From assembly GCA_016208345.1 (NCBI GenBank), contig JACQYG010000204.1:1-6086 (forward strand): DNA of 6,086 nucleotides, read 5' to 3'. This stretch comes from Chloroflexota bacterium. GTDB lineage: Bacteria > Chloroflexota > DTOL01 > JACQYG01. Below are positions 1-5,121 of this stretch, piece after piece; the first letter of the stretch is position 1, and each line of letters starts with the position of its first letter. A program made the translations under genes and the position numbers. The notes below the pieces were generated by a model. That model worked only from the letters and a program-made list of their open reading frames with translations. It searched no databases and was not told the DNA's origin.

Positions 1-100
1 AATAGCGGTTCCTCAGAGAGCGATGGATGCATAATCAGGGTGTATAGAGTCGGGAACGCTCTTTGCCCCATCCGCTATCGTATAGACATGGAGAAGTCAG
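1..100. other. Leader region upstream of the kinase remnant
   Basis: I see no coding frame of its own here. The last bases carry a good ribosome binding site (GGAGAAG at 90-96) four bases before the ATG at 101. AT-rich words such as TATAGA occur near 45 and 82, but none has a convincing -35 partner at the right distance, so no promoter is called. The rest is featureless to the eye. Confidence 0.4.
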
Positions 101-220
101 ATGTCCGAGCTGATCGGCAAGACTCTGGGCCAGTACTGGATACTGGAGCAATTGGGCCAGGGTGGCATGGCTGCTGTCTACAAGGCCCACCAGGTTAAGA
201 TAAAAGCCTGGTCAACGTAG
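101..220 (+). pseudogene. N-terminal remnant of a Ser/Thr protein kinase (Pkn/STPK type)
   Basis: This frame starts at ATG 101 behind a GGAGAAG ribosome binding site and codes for 39 residues before TAG. Residues 1-17 match the usual lead-in of bacterial Hanks-type kinases (a 'GKTLGQY.ILEQLG' pattern). Residues 18-29 (LGQGGMAAVYKA) are the glycine-rich ATP-binding P-loop, with G19, G21 and V26. After residue 31 the family similarity stops abruptly. The invariant VAIK lysine, the HRD catalytic loop and the DFG motif are all missing, and none was found elsewhere in the window. The break lies near 192, and the stop codon lies within a few bases of the end of the convergent glycoside hydrolase gene. 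A normal member has more than 270 residues in the kinase domain alone, so this piece cannot be an active kinase. Cause is inferred: deletion, inversion or insertion, or an assembly join. Confidence 0.8.
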
Positions 221-1510
221 CGTGACCTTGATCACGTCCAGGTACTGTACGCCTTCCTCCCGGCTGGGCTCCACGTAACTGCCCTCGTTCCATTCGTTCC
301 AGGTGGTGACGAAGAGCATCCGGAGCTTGGGGCCTATCTGCTTCTTGGCGGTCTCGATCAAGTATCGAAAGTTGGCCGGGGAACGGCGGAGCACCGGGTC
401 CCGGCGACTCCGTATGCGCGAGTGGGTGGAATCGAAGCCCGGCATGACGTCCGGGATGAAGGCTATCCCCAACTTGTCGGCAGCGGCTTTATCCGCCATG
501 TAGACCTTCATCGCGTCGTCGATGAACAATTTGAAATCCAGGTGGGGAGCCTTGTTCTGGAACAGTGGCGAGGTCCACATGCTGTAGGCGGTGATGGCGT
601 CGAAGAGCCTGAGCCGCTCGGGATCCGGGGGCTTATTGTAATCCGGCCAATACACCACGTCGCCGATGAGATAAAGGTCGATGCCGATGTTCTTCATTCT
701 CTGCCGAAGCTCCCGGAGGGCGCTAGGGTAATCGCCGGTGTAGAGGCGGGCGAAATACAGGATCACCACCGGGCGGCCATTGATGTGCAGGTAGCGCGGG
801 TCATCGAAATACTTGCCGGTCATGTAGTAAAAGTCGCGGAAAAGTCTCTCCCGGTTGTCCGGGTCGGAGAGGTCAATGCGGCTGTTGGTCACCTCGAAGC
901 GGCCGCCGTTGGGCCCCCACGCCTCCACGAAGATGCAGTAGCGCATCCTGTCCAGCGCGGGGGATTTCAGCACGTATTCCTCCAGGGATTTGCTGGCCCA
1001 GTTGTCCGGCCCCCACCAACTCATGGCGAAGAAATCCACCCCGGAACTGACGGCCCAGTCCACCTGCTGGGCGATGACCTTAGGATCTCGGGAGCTGTAC
1101 TCGCCCAGGAGAGGGGTGTTGGGGTGCCCCTCGGCCCAATGGTCCCAGTCGGTATTGTCGTGGCCGAACCAGGTGTAGTAGTGGGCACCCACCAGGTACT
1201 GGCCGGGGTTCCAGCCGCCGTAGGGAGTGGGCGTTGGGGAGGGCGTGGGCGTGTAGATAGGAGTGGGCGTGAAAGTAGGCTGGGGCGTGGGCTTGAGCGT
1301 AGGGGTAGAGGTGGCCGTTGGCGTTGAGGTGGCAGTGGCCGTGGCCGTGGGAGTAGGCAATGAGGTCGGGGTTGGGGTGGGAATGGGGGTCGGCCACAGT
1401 TGGGCCAGCATAGAGGGCCGGGGCGAGCTGGTGCTCACCAGTAGAATAGCCGCGAACACTATGCCGTTGAACCCCCACTGCAGGAACCTTCTCACTCCGG
1501 GCCAATGCAC
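212..1510 (-). CDS. Secreted GH99/GH71-like glycoside hydrolase with Thr/Pro linker
   Basis: The product is 432 residues. Residues 1-36 look like a signal peptide or anchor: Arg7-Arg8, then a hydrophobic stretch at about 13-26. Residues 40-97 are an almost pure Thr/Pro/Ser/Ala linker, as in exported multidomain proteins. The catalytic domain runs from about 103 to 432. Its motifs are YYTWFG (111-116), HW (124-125), a P.LGEYSS segment (133-140), SWWG (164-167), NGRPVVILY (244-252) and WNEWNEGSYVEP (404-415). The family relation is to GH99 endo-mannosidases and the GH99/GH71/WbsX-like group, where WNEW.EG carries the catalytic acids; here E406 and E409 have the GH99 three-residue spacing. A likely role is cleavage of extracellular alpha-mannan-like or other glycans, but substrate cannot be read from sequence. 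The GTG start at 1510 is weakly supported, since only an AAAGG-like site abuts it; GTG 1495 is the alternative and still leaves the signal peptide. The stop is TGA. The gene has its own promoter and stands alone. Confidence 0.85.
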   Translation of the reverse strand: MHWPGVRRFLQWGFNGIVFAAILLVSTSSPRPSMLAQLWPTPIPTPTPTSLPTPTATATATSTPTATSTPTLKPTPQPTFTPTPIYTPTPSPTPTPYGGWNPGQYLVGAHYYTWFGHDNTDWDHWAEGHPNTPLLGEYSSRDPKVIAQQVDWAVSSGVDFFAMSWWGPDNWASKSLEEYVLKSPALDRMRYCIFVEAWGPNGGRFEVTNSRIDLSDPDNRERLFRDFYYMTGKYFDDPRYLHINGRPVVILYFARLYTGDYPSALRELRQRMKNIGIDLYLIGDVVYWPDYNKPPDPERLRLFDAITAYSMWTSPLFQNKAPHLDFKLFIDDAMKVYMADKAAADKLGIAFIPDVMPGFDSTHSRIRSRRDPVLRRSPANFRYLIETAKKQIGPKLRMLFVTTWNEWNEGSYVEPSREEGVQYLDVIKVTLR

Positions 1511-1585
1511 CTTTCTATCGGGCAGTAGATTATCAGATCTGCCCTCCGTCCACCTATGATCCCGATGTCCACCCGCGCCAGTCGC

Positions 1586-1622
1586 ATACTATCACAAGTC
1601 CCGACCGTTGACAAGTCGGGAC
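1586..1622 (-). promoter_or_regulatory. Promoter of the glycoside hydrolase gene with an inverted repeat around the -35 box
   Basis: Read on the minus strand, TTGTCA (1614-1609) and TAGTAT (1591-1586) are separated by exactly 17 bases. A TG sits one base before the -10 hexamer, making an extended -10. The predicted start near 1579 leaves a leader of about 69 bases before GTG 1510. The -35 hexamer lies in the 9-base loop of a perfect 8-bp inverted repeat, GTCCCGAC (1598-1605) and GTCGGGAC (1615-1622), which is well placed to be a repressor operator. Hexamers and repeat are seen directly; regulation is inferred. Confidence 0.55.
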
Positions 1623-1630
1623 AGATAGCA

Positions 1631-1659
1631 GTTGTGCCGGGGTAGAGCCCCGGCCCAAC
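1631..1659. repeat. Strong GC hairpin, REP-like
   Basis: The arms GCCGGGG (1636-1642) and CCCCGGC (1648-1654) pair perfectly around a 5-base loop. After one T/C mismatch the stem continues for four more pairs, GTTG (1631-1634) with CAAC (1656-1659). No T-run follows on either strand, so it is not an intrinsic terminator. A second tiny palindrome, CGCT-aa-AGCG, lies at 1668-1677. The arrangement resembles dispersed intergenic palindromes (REP-type). It sits between the terminator of the SPFH operon and the promoter of the glycoside hydrolase gene. Confidence 0.5.
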
Positions 1660-1695
1660 TGGTGGGGCGCTAAAGCGGGTCCTCCAGCACAGTAG

Positions 1696-1732
1696 AAAGA
1701 AAAGGGCAGGCTGGGTGGTGGCCCAACCTGCC
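1696..1732 (-). terminator. Rho-independent terminator of the SPFH operon
   Basis: On the minus strand an 11-bp stem forms between 1732-1722 and 1715-1705, closed by a 6-base loop. It contains one G-U wobble, which fits transcription on the minus strand because on the plus strand the same pair is a C/A mismatch. The stem is followed by C and then TTTTCTTT (1703-1696). It lies 36 bases beyond the TAG stop of the SPFH gene. Confidence 0.75.
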
Positions 1733-1767
1733 TTTGGTTTCCGGGCTGTAGTCTCTAGCTTCCCTCT

Positions 1768-2883
1768 CTAGCCCACCTTCGTCCCGCAGTTATTGCAGAA
1801 TTTGGAACCGGGGGCCAGCTCGGTGCCACAGTTAGAGCACTTCAGGGGACCCGCGATCCTGGCGCCACAGTTGGCACAGAACTTGGAGCCTTGTGGTATC
1901 TGGGCCTGGCACGAGGGACAGGCCATCATGGCCGCTGCAGCTCCGGCGGCAGCACCCGCTACCGCCCCGGTGGCCGCTGCTCCAGGGGCCGTAACCTGGG
2001 CACCTGTTCCCGCCATCCCGGCCTGCACGACCTGGCCCATCATGCCCGCCATCATGGCGCCCATGCCAACGCCGGCCCCCAGGCCCATGCCGGCCTGGGC
2101 CAACCCGCCTGCCCCAGCGCCGCCGCCCGCCAGGGCCGCGTCGCCCAGGGCCCGCGCCGCTTTGAACTGCAGGTAGGCTTGCATGTTGCCGATGGCGCCC
2201 ATGGCCGCCCGCTCGTCGATGGCCTTGGCCGTGTCCTCGGTGGGCGTGATGGCCGAGACGTAGAAGGTCTTTAGATCAACGCCCAGGGCCGCAAAGTCGT
2301 CCCGGGCCAGGGCCCTGGCCGCCCCGCCGATCTCGATGTAGCTGGTGGGCAGGTCCAGGACGCTCTTCTTGCTCTCGCCCAGGGTGTCCACCAGCTTGGT
2401 GATCAGGATGCTCTTCAGGAAGCTCTCGATCTGGGCCGTCTCGTAGATGCCCTGGCTGCCCACGATCTTGTTCACGAAGAGCTGCGGGTCATTGATCTGA
2501 GTGGAGAAGGTGCCGAAGGCCCGCAGGCGCACCATGCCGATGTCGCTATCGCGGAAGACGATGGGCTCGGGAGTCCCCCACTTCATGTCGATGAATTCCC
2601 GCATGTTGACGTAGACCACCGCCACCCGGAAGGGGCTCACCCCATCGAAGAGCTTCCCCAAAAGGGTGACCAAGACCGGCAGGTTGGCGGTGCTCAGAGT
2701 GTGGCGTCCCGGGCCGAAGGTGTCCAGGGCCTAGCCATCTCGGAAGATCACCGCGGCCTGGCTCTCCTAGATCACCAGTTGGTCGCCCAGGCGGAACTCG
2801 CCAGAGCCGCTCTCGGGCTTGCGGTGTACCATCTCCTGACCGGTCTCGTCGAAGAACTCGATCACCTGAAAGAGTTTGGCCAT
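1768..2883 (-). pseudogene. SPFH/Band 7 protein with two zinc ribbons, interrupted by two in-frame UAG codons
   Basis: The frame from ATG 2883 to TAG 1768 spans 371 codons and matches the YdjI-like SPFH family ('virion core protein', Band_7_1) throughout. The ribosome binding site AGGAGGT (2894-2888) lies four bases before the ATG. The N-terminus (MAKLFQVIEFFDETGQEMVH, then ESQAAVIFRDG and ALDTFGPGRHTLSTANLP) is typical of the family, but codon 39 (2769-2767) and codon 51 (2733-2731) are TAG. The SPFH core covers about residues 20-235, followed by a Gly/Ala/Met-rich stretch at about 250-320. Two zinc ribbons follow: C322/C325/C336/C339 and C349/C352/C363/C366. There is no frameshift, and everything after codon 51 is intact. 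Without readthrough only 38 residues are made. The longest open part after the stops begins at codon TTG 2673, which has no ribosome binding site. SPFH proteins form membrane-associated oligomers. The gene is third in an operon with a terminator behind it. A recent pseudogene, sequence error and UAG suppression are all possible. Confidence 0.85.
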
Positions 2884-3000
2884 CGTTACCTCCTGTTAGT
2901 AATAAAGACGCAAAACAAACTGCCAATCACGGCCGGCGGCCGGGACCGGAGCGAGCGAGGGGTCGATCGCCCGGCCCGGTCCACCGCCGCGCCTCGGCCG
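2884..3000 (-). promoter_or_regulatory. Spacer with strong ribosome binding site before the SPFH gene
   Basis: This 117-bp GC-rich spacer separates the helical-protein gene from the SPFH gene. Its last part has AGGAGGT at 2894-2888, which fixes ATG 2883 as the start. The GC-rich half can fold in several competing ways (for example GGACCGG with CCGGTCC on the minus strand), and a T-rich stretch comes only later, so I do not call it a terminator. The spacer stays open from the upstream TAG (3003-3001) to a TAA at 2898-2896. Confidence 0.5.
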
Positions 3001-3522
3001 CTAGCGGCCCTTCAAGATCACGTCCTGGCGCCCGTTGTAGGCGAGGGTGACCTGGTCGATGTTACCGATGAGCGCCGCCACCGCCGCATCCACCCCCTCC
3101 TTGGCAGTCACGGTGCTGGAAAGGGCACTCAGGGCATTAGTCAAGAGAGTGACCCCGTCGGCCAGGCTATTATCGTAGTTGTAGATGGCGTCCAGGTCGT
3201 CTTCCCGCACGGTCAGGGCGTCGAAGAAGCCGGCGTGACCATAGCTGGCGGTCTTGAGCCTGTCCACCAGGGTTTGGAGCTTGATGGCCGCCCTCTCCAG
3301 CTCACCTACCGCCTTGAGGTTGCCACTGGAGGCCAACTGCACCGATATCTCGTTCAGCCGGTTGCGCTGGTCGCCGAATTGCCGGGCTAGGTACATGCGA
3401 AGAAGCTTGTCGGCGTCCCGGCGCATCTCCTTGTTTTGGTAGCCGGACCAGCCGGGGATATAGCCTCCCAGCTTTTTCAGGATGTTGCGGTCGTCGTAGA
3501 CTTTTTGCCTCAAATCTTCCAC
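3001..3522 (-). CDS. Helical protein of unknown function, SPFH-operon partner
   Basis: The product is 173 residues, begins with GTG 3522 and ends with TAG. The start is well supported by AGGAGGTG (3535-3528) five bases upstream. I recognise no named family, though the pattern 'PGW.GY..KE.RR.ADKLLR' (residues 23-42) and 'YGHAGFFDAL' (94-103) look like conserved blocks of a protein family often seen near SPFH genes. That is memory, not a search result. Residues 30-92 are rich in charged and Leu residues and probably form long, perhaps coiled-coil, helices. The C-terminal part (105-173) is also helix-like, with Ala/Val/Leu. It has no signal peptide, membrane segment or Cys, so it is probably a cytoplasmic or peripheral membrane protein. 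It lies second in the operon, 58 bp after the zinc-ribbon gene and 117 bp before the SPFH gene. By position it could take the place PspA-type proteins hold in similar operons, but its sequence is not recognisably PspA. Confidence 0.75.
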   Translation of the reverse strand: MEDLRQKVYDDRNILKKLGGYIPGWSGYQNKEMRRDADKLLRMYLARQFGDQRNRLNEISVQLASSGNLKAVGELERAAIKLQTLVDRLKTASYGHAGFFDALTVREDDLDAIYNYDNSLADGVTLLTNALSALSSTVTAKEGVDAAVAALIGNIDQVTLAYNGRQDVILKGR

Positions 3523-3580
3523 GTTTTCACCTCCTCGATCCGAAAAATCGGGGTCTGAAGACGCCGGTCACCGTAATCGA

Positions 3581-4099
3581 TCAAAGGAATAGCTCTGCGC
3601 CACAGTACTGGCACTTGACGATGCCCTTGCCGACCAGCTCCCGCTCGGCGCCGCAGTTGGGGCACTTGTTGGTGCCCATTTCCGCCGCATCCTTCGCGAA
3701 CAGTGTGCCGGTCTTCCAGTCGATGTAGCCGGTGAACAGGCCCTTGCCCACCAGATCGTAGATGTAGTTCGTCACCTGCTCGCGGTTTAGCTTCATCTCC
3801 AGGGCGATACTGGCGACAGATACCCGGCCCTGGGCCTGCACCATGTTTAGGATTACCTTCTCGCGTTCCACCTCCGCAATCTCCTGGGCCTCGCTCTGGC
3901 CTTTCACGAAGAGATATCCGCCAGCGGCCCAGAAAGGCAGGACCAGGAGGACCACCAGCAGGAGGAAGCCCAGGGCAATGGCCGGGCTGTCGGCTTTATG
4001 GGACAGGGCACCCAGGCCCAGGAACAGGCTGCCACCCAGACAGATGACGGTTCCGACCGTTAGGGAAATGGCGCCTGCCAACCGGCCCGTGCCAGACAT
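3581..4099 (-). CDS. Two-TM membrane protein with winged helix and C-terminal zinc ribbon
   Basis: The product is 172 residues, from ATG 4099 to TGA 3581, with a ribosome binding site (GAGAGGAG) seven bases before the start. Two hydrophobic membrane segments are visible at about 8-31 and 40-66. A charged linker (67-80) leads into a winged-helix-like region at about 80-136 (EKVILNMVQAQGRVSVASIA, then REQVTNYIYDLVGKGLF and a beta wing around YIDWKTGTLF). The C-terminus is a zinc ribbon with C146/C149 and C163/C166. The N-terminus is short, so the soluble domains most likely face the cytoplasm. Winged helices of this kind can bind DNA or protein. Here a membrane-tethered sensor or scaffold role is inferred from the SPFH partner, which also ends in zinc ribbons. 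It is first in its operon, right behind an extended -10 promoter. No gene name can be given safely. Confidence 0.8.
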   Translation of the reverse strand: MSGTGRLAGAISLTVGTVICLGGSLFLGLGALSHKADSPAIALGFLLLVVLLVLPFWAAGGYLFVKGQSEAQEIAEVEREKVILNMVQAQGRVSVASIALEMKLNREQVTNYIYDLVGKGLFTGYIDWKTGTLFAKDAAEMGTNKCPNCGAERELVGKGIVKCQYCGAELFL

Positions 4100-4158
4100 C
4101 CCGGCGCTCCTCTCGAGTTATATACGCAGATTAAGGTTCAGGGTTGCTGCCGCCGGGT

Positions 4159-4186
4159 ATTGTACCACAAGCGAGAGGAAAAGCAA
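4159..4186 (-). promoter_or_regulatory. Extended -10 promoter of the zinc-ribbon/SPFH operon
   Basis: On the minus strand TGGTACAAT (4167-4159) combines the extended TG with a -10 that matches five of six consensus bases. A weak -35, TTGCTT (4186-4181), lies 16 bases upstream. The predicted start near 4152 gives a leader of about 52 bases to ATG 4099. The promoter lies directly behind the last MoaD-like gene, which marks the border between the two transcription units. Confidence 0.55.
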
Positions 4187-4218
4187 CAACGCTGGCGGAG
4201 CTTCCCGATCTCCTCAGC
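4179..4218 (-). terminator. Possible weak terminator after the MoaD-like cluster
   Basis: On the minus strand GCTG-a-GGAG (4218-4210) can pair with CTCC-gc-CAGC (4200-4191) around a 9-base loop. It is followed by GTTGTTGCTTTT. The stem is interrupted and overlaps the stop codon of the last MoaD-like gene, and its T-rich tail overlaps the -35 box of the next operon. Read-through into that operon is therefore possible. Confidence 0.3.
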
Positions 4219-4456
4219 CTCCAGCAATGGGTGGGAAGATGCCCACCCGATCGCCGTCGTGTAACGTGGTGCTCCGATCAGCCTGCAGGCCGTTCACGAA
4301 GGTCTGCTTGACCACGTCCTCAGGGATGCCCAGGGTCTGCCAGAGCTGCTCCACCGTGGAGCCCTGGGCCAGCTCTACCACGATGGGCTCGTTCAATGAG
4401 ACCTCCGGGTGGTAACGGCGCAGAGTGGCGAAGAGCCTGGCTTCGATCTTGATCAT
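4214..4456 (-). CDS. MoaD/ThiS-family sulfur carrier with Gly-Gly tail
   Basis: The product is 80 residues, ATG 4456 to TGA 4214, the normal length of MoaD. It shows the ubiquitin-like beta-grasp pattern: MIKIEARLFATLRRY (1-15), a helix around 33-43 (STVEQLWQTLG), FVNG (53-56) and DGDRVGIFPPIAGG (67-80). The C-terminal Gly-Gly is what the E1-like enzyme MoeB adenylates and converts to a thiocarboxylate, the sulfur donor for molybdopterin synthase. So this is the only one of the three paralogs here that looks competent for sulfur transfer. It is last in the tandem set, 10 bp after its neighbour, with a GAGGG-like site before the start. The frame is open further upstream, but that part overlaps the preceding MoaD-like gene and is not coding in style. 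A role in tungsto- or molybdopterin supply for the nearby AOR enzyme is inferred. Confidence 0.85.
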   Translation of the reverse strand: MIKIEARLFATLRRYHPEVSLNEPIVVELAQGSTVEQLWQTLGIPEDVVKQTFVNGLQADRSTTLHDGDRVGIFPPIAGG

Positions 4457-4466
4457 GCGTGACCCT

Positions 4467-4739
4467 CTATCGCTTCTTGGTGAAATACCACTTGTACAGC
4501 AAGGACATATCATCGGGAAACACACCCAGGCGATCGCCATCCTGAACGTGGCGCTCCAGAGCCGAAAGCTCGCCGTTGAGGAAGATGTTGCTGGTCTCCT
4601 CCTGGGCAATGCCCAAATGAGCCAGGATGTCCTGGATGATCTCGTCCCCGCTTGTCGGTACCTGGACGATGGAGTTTGCGGTGACCCCCTTCTCCGGCGC
4701 CAGACGGCGCAGCTTGCCGTAGAGCCACACTTCGATCAC
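4467..4739 (-). CDS. MoaD-like beta-grasp protein lacking Gly-Gly, with basic tail
   Basis: The product is 90 residues, GTG 4739 to TAG 4467. It has the same fold signature as its neighbours: MIEVWLYGKLRRLAPE (1-16), FLNG (53-56) and DGDRLGVFP (67-75). After FP the usual short Gly-Gly tail is replaced by DDMSLLYKWYFTKKR, so it cannot be activated in the canonical way. The first part of this tail (FPxxMxxLY) agrees with the upstream paralog, so the tail looks kept rather than degraded. The GTG start is chosen because it aligns with the MIEV start of the paralog and has GAGG about seven bases upstream. It lies 9 bp after the stop of the first copy and 10 bp before the third, which indicates one transcript. 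A binding-partner or accessory-subunit role for the AOR enzyme is possible but not shown. Confidence 0.8.
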   Translation of the reverse strand: MIEVWLYGKLRRLAPEKGVTANSIVQVPTSGDEIIQDILAHLGIAQEETSNIFLNGELSALERHVQDGDRLGVFPDDMSLLYKWYFTKKR

Positions 4740-4748
4740 CGGCCTGCC

Positions 4749-5006
4749 TCATACGTATAGCATCGCCATGTTACTGGGGAAGAGGCCCAGCCGGTCCCCA
4801 TCCTTGAGCGGTACATCCAAAGCCTGATGCCGGTACCGGCCATTGATGAAAACGTTCGCTACCTCCTCGCGCGGTATACCCATTTTGTCCAGGGCGTCCT
4901 TCACGGCCATCCCTTCCGAGAGCTGGAGGTATATCAGTGAGGGCTTGGTTACCTCGCTCTCCGCGGCATAGCGCCGCAACTTGCCGTATAGGTGAACCTC
5001 GATCAT
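4749..5006 (-). CDS. MoaD-like beta-grasp protein lacking Gly-Gly, first of three
   Basis: The product is 85 residues, ATG 5006 to TGA 4749. Conserved parts are MIEVHLYGKLRRYAAE (1-16), FINGRYRHQALD (53-64) and DGDRLGLFP (69-77). The protein ends NMAMLYV, so no Gly-Gly is present. It is closest to the next gene, with the same MIEVxLYGKLRR start and the same FPxxMxxLY ending, so these two probably came from a duplication separate from the Gly-Gly copy. The start at 5006 is preferred because of GAGG six bases upstream and the family-typical first residues. A longer open frame upstream would run through the promoter and hairpin and is rejected. It heads the MoaD-like transcription unit beside the AOR gene. 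Confidence 0.83.
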   Translation of the reverse strand: MIEVHLYGKLRRYAAESEVTKPSLIYLQLSEGMAVKDALDKMGIPREEVANVFINGRYRHQALDVPLKDGDRLGLFPSNMAMLYV

Positions 5007-5042
5007 GATCCGCCTCACCCTGGTGAAGGGTCCAACATAGCC

Positions 5043-5074
5043 GGATAGGCGTAGCTTGGGAGCTACGCCTATCC
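5043..5074. promoter_or_regulatory. Perfect 14-bp hairpin at the start of the MoaD-like transcript
   Basis: GGATAGGCGTAGCT (5043-5056) and its exact reverse complement (5061-5074) flank the 4-base spacer TGGG. No T-run follows on the minus strand. On the plus strand it is followed by AATTATACAC, so it is not a classic terminator. The predicted transcription start (about 5069) lies inside the right arm, so the mRNA would begin with a stem of about 9 bp. It could be a 5' stabilising hairpin, an operator for a dimeric regulator, or both. Confidence 0.65.
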
Positions 5075-5075
5075 A

Positions 5076-5104
5076 ATTATACACTATTTCGCGCCTGCTG
5101 AAAA
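5076..5104 (-). promoter_or_regulatory. Promoter of the MoaD-like cluster
   Basis: On the minus strand a perfect TATAAT (5081-5076) lies 17 bases after TTTTCA (5104-5099), which matches four of six -35 bases. The predicted start near 5069 leaves a leader of about 63 bases. The leader also has a small stem, ACCCT/AGGGT (5031-5027 with 5021-5017), ending one base before the GAGG ribosome binding site. The three MoaD-like genes can thus be transcribed independently of the AOR gene. Confidence 0.6.
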
Positions 5105-5121
5105 AGTGCCCACACCGGCAC

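Noticed and set aside
422..1327. Long plus-strand open frame of 301 codons opposite the glycoside hydrolase gene
   Set aside because: It is the antisense shadow of a GC-rich gene. Its protein shows no family pattern, while the minus strand has clear GH99-like motifs.
1215..1395. Tandem repeats as a CRISPR array
   Set aside because: The repeats are short, contiguous and in frame with a Thr/Pro linker. There are no spacers.
1768..2673. SPFH gene starting at TTG 2673
   Set aside because: There is no ribosome binding site there, and the family N-terminus lies upstream to ATG 2883. This start only appears because of the two UAG codons.
3541..3556. Small CCGA-TCGG hairpin with A/T loop upstream of the helical-protein gene
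   Set aside because: It has only 4 bp of stem, too little to claim a function.
1768..4469. Genome-wide reassignment of UAG to an amino acid
   Set aside because: UAG appears to end at least the second MoaD-like gene and the SPFH gene at sensible family endings, and the terminator follows the SPFH stop. Reassignment is not supported by this window alone.
4457..4609. Longer N-terminus for the Gly-Gly MoaD-like gene
   Set aside because: It would overlap the second MoaD-like gene in another frame. The MIKI start at 4456 aligns with the family and has its own ribosome binding site.
5043..5074. Perfect hairpin as terminator of the AOR gene
   Set aside because: No T-run follows on the minus strand, and a TATAAT box lies directly upstream, which fits a promoter-associated element better.
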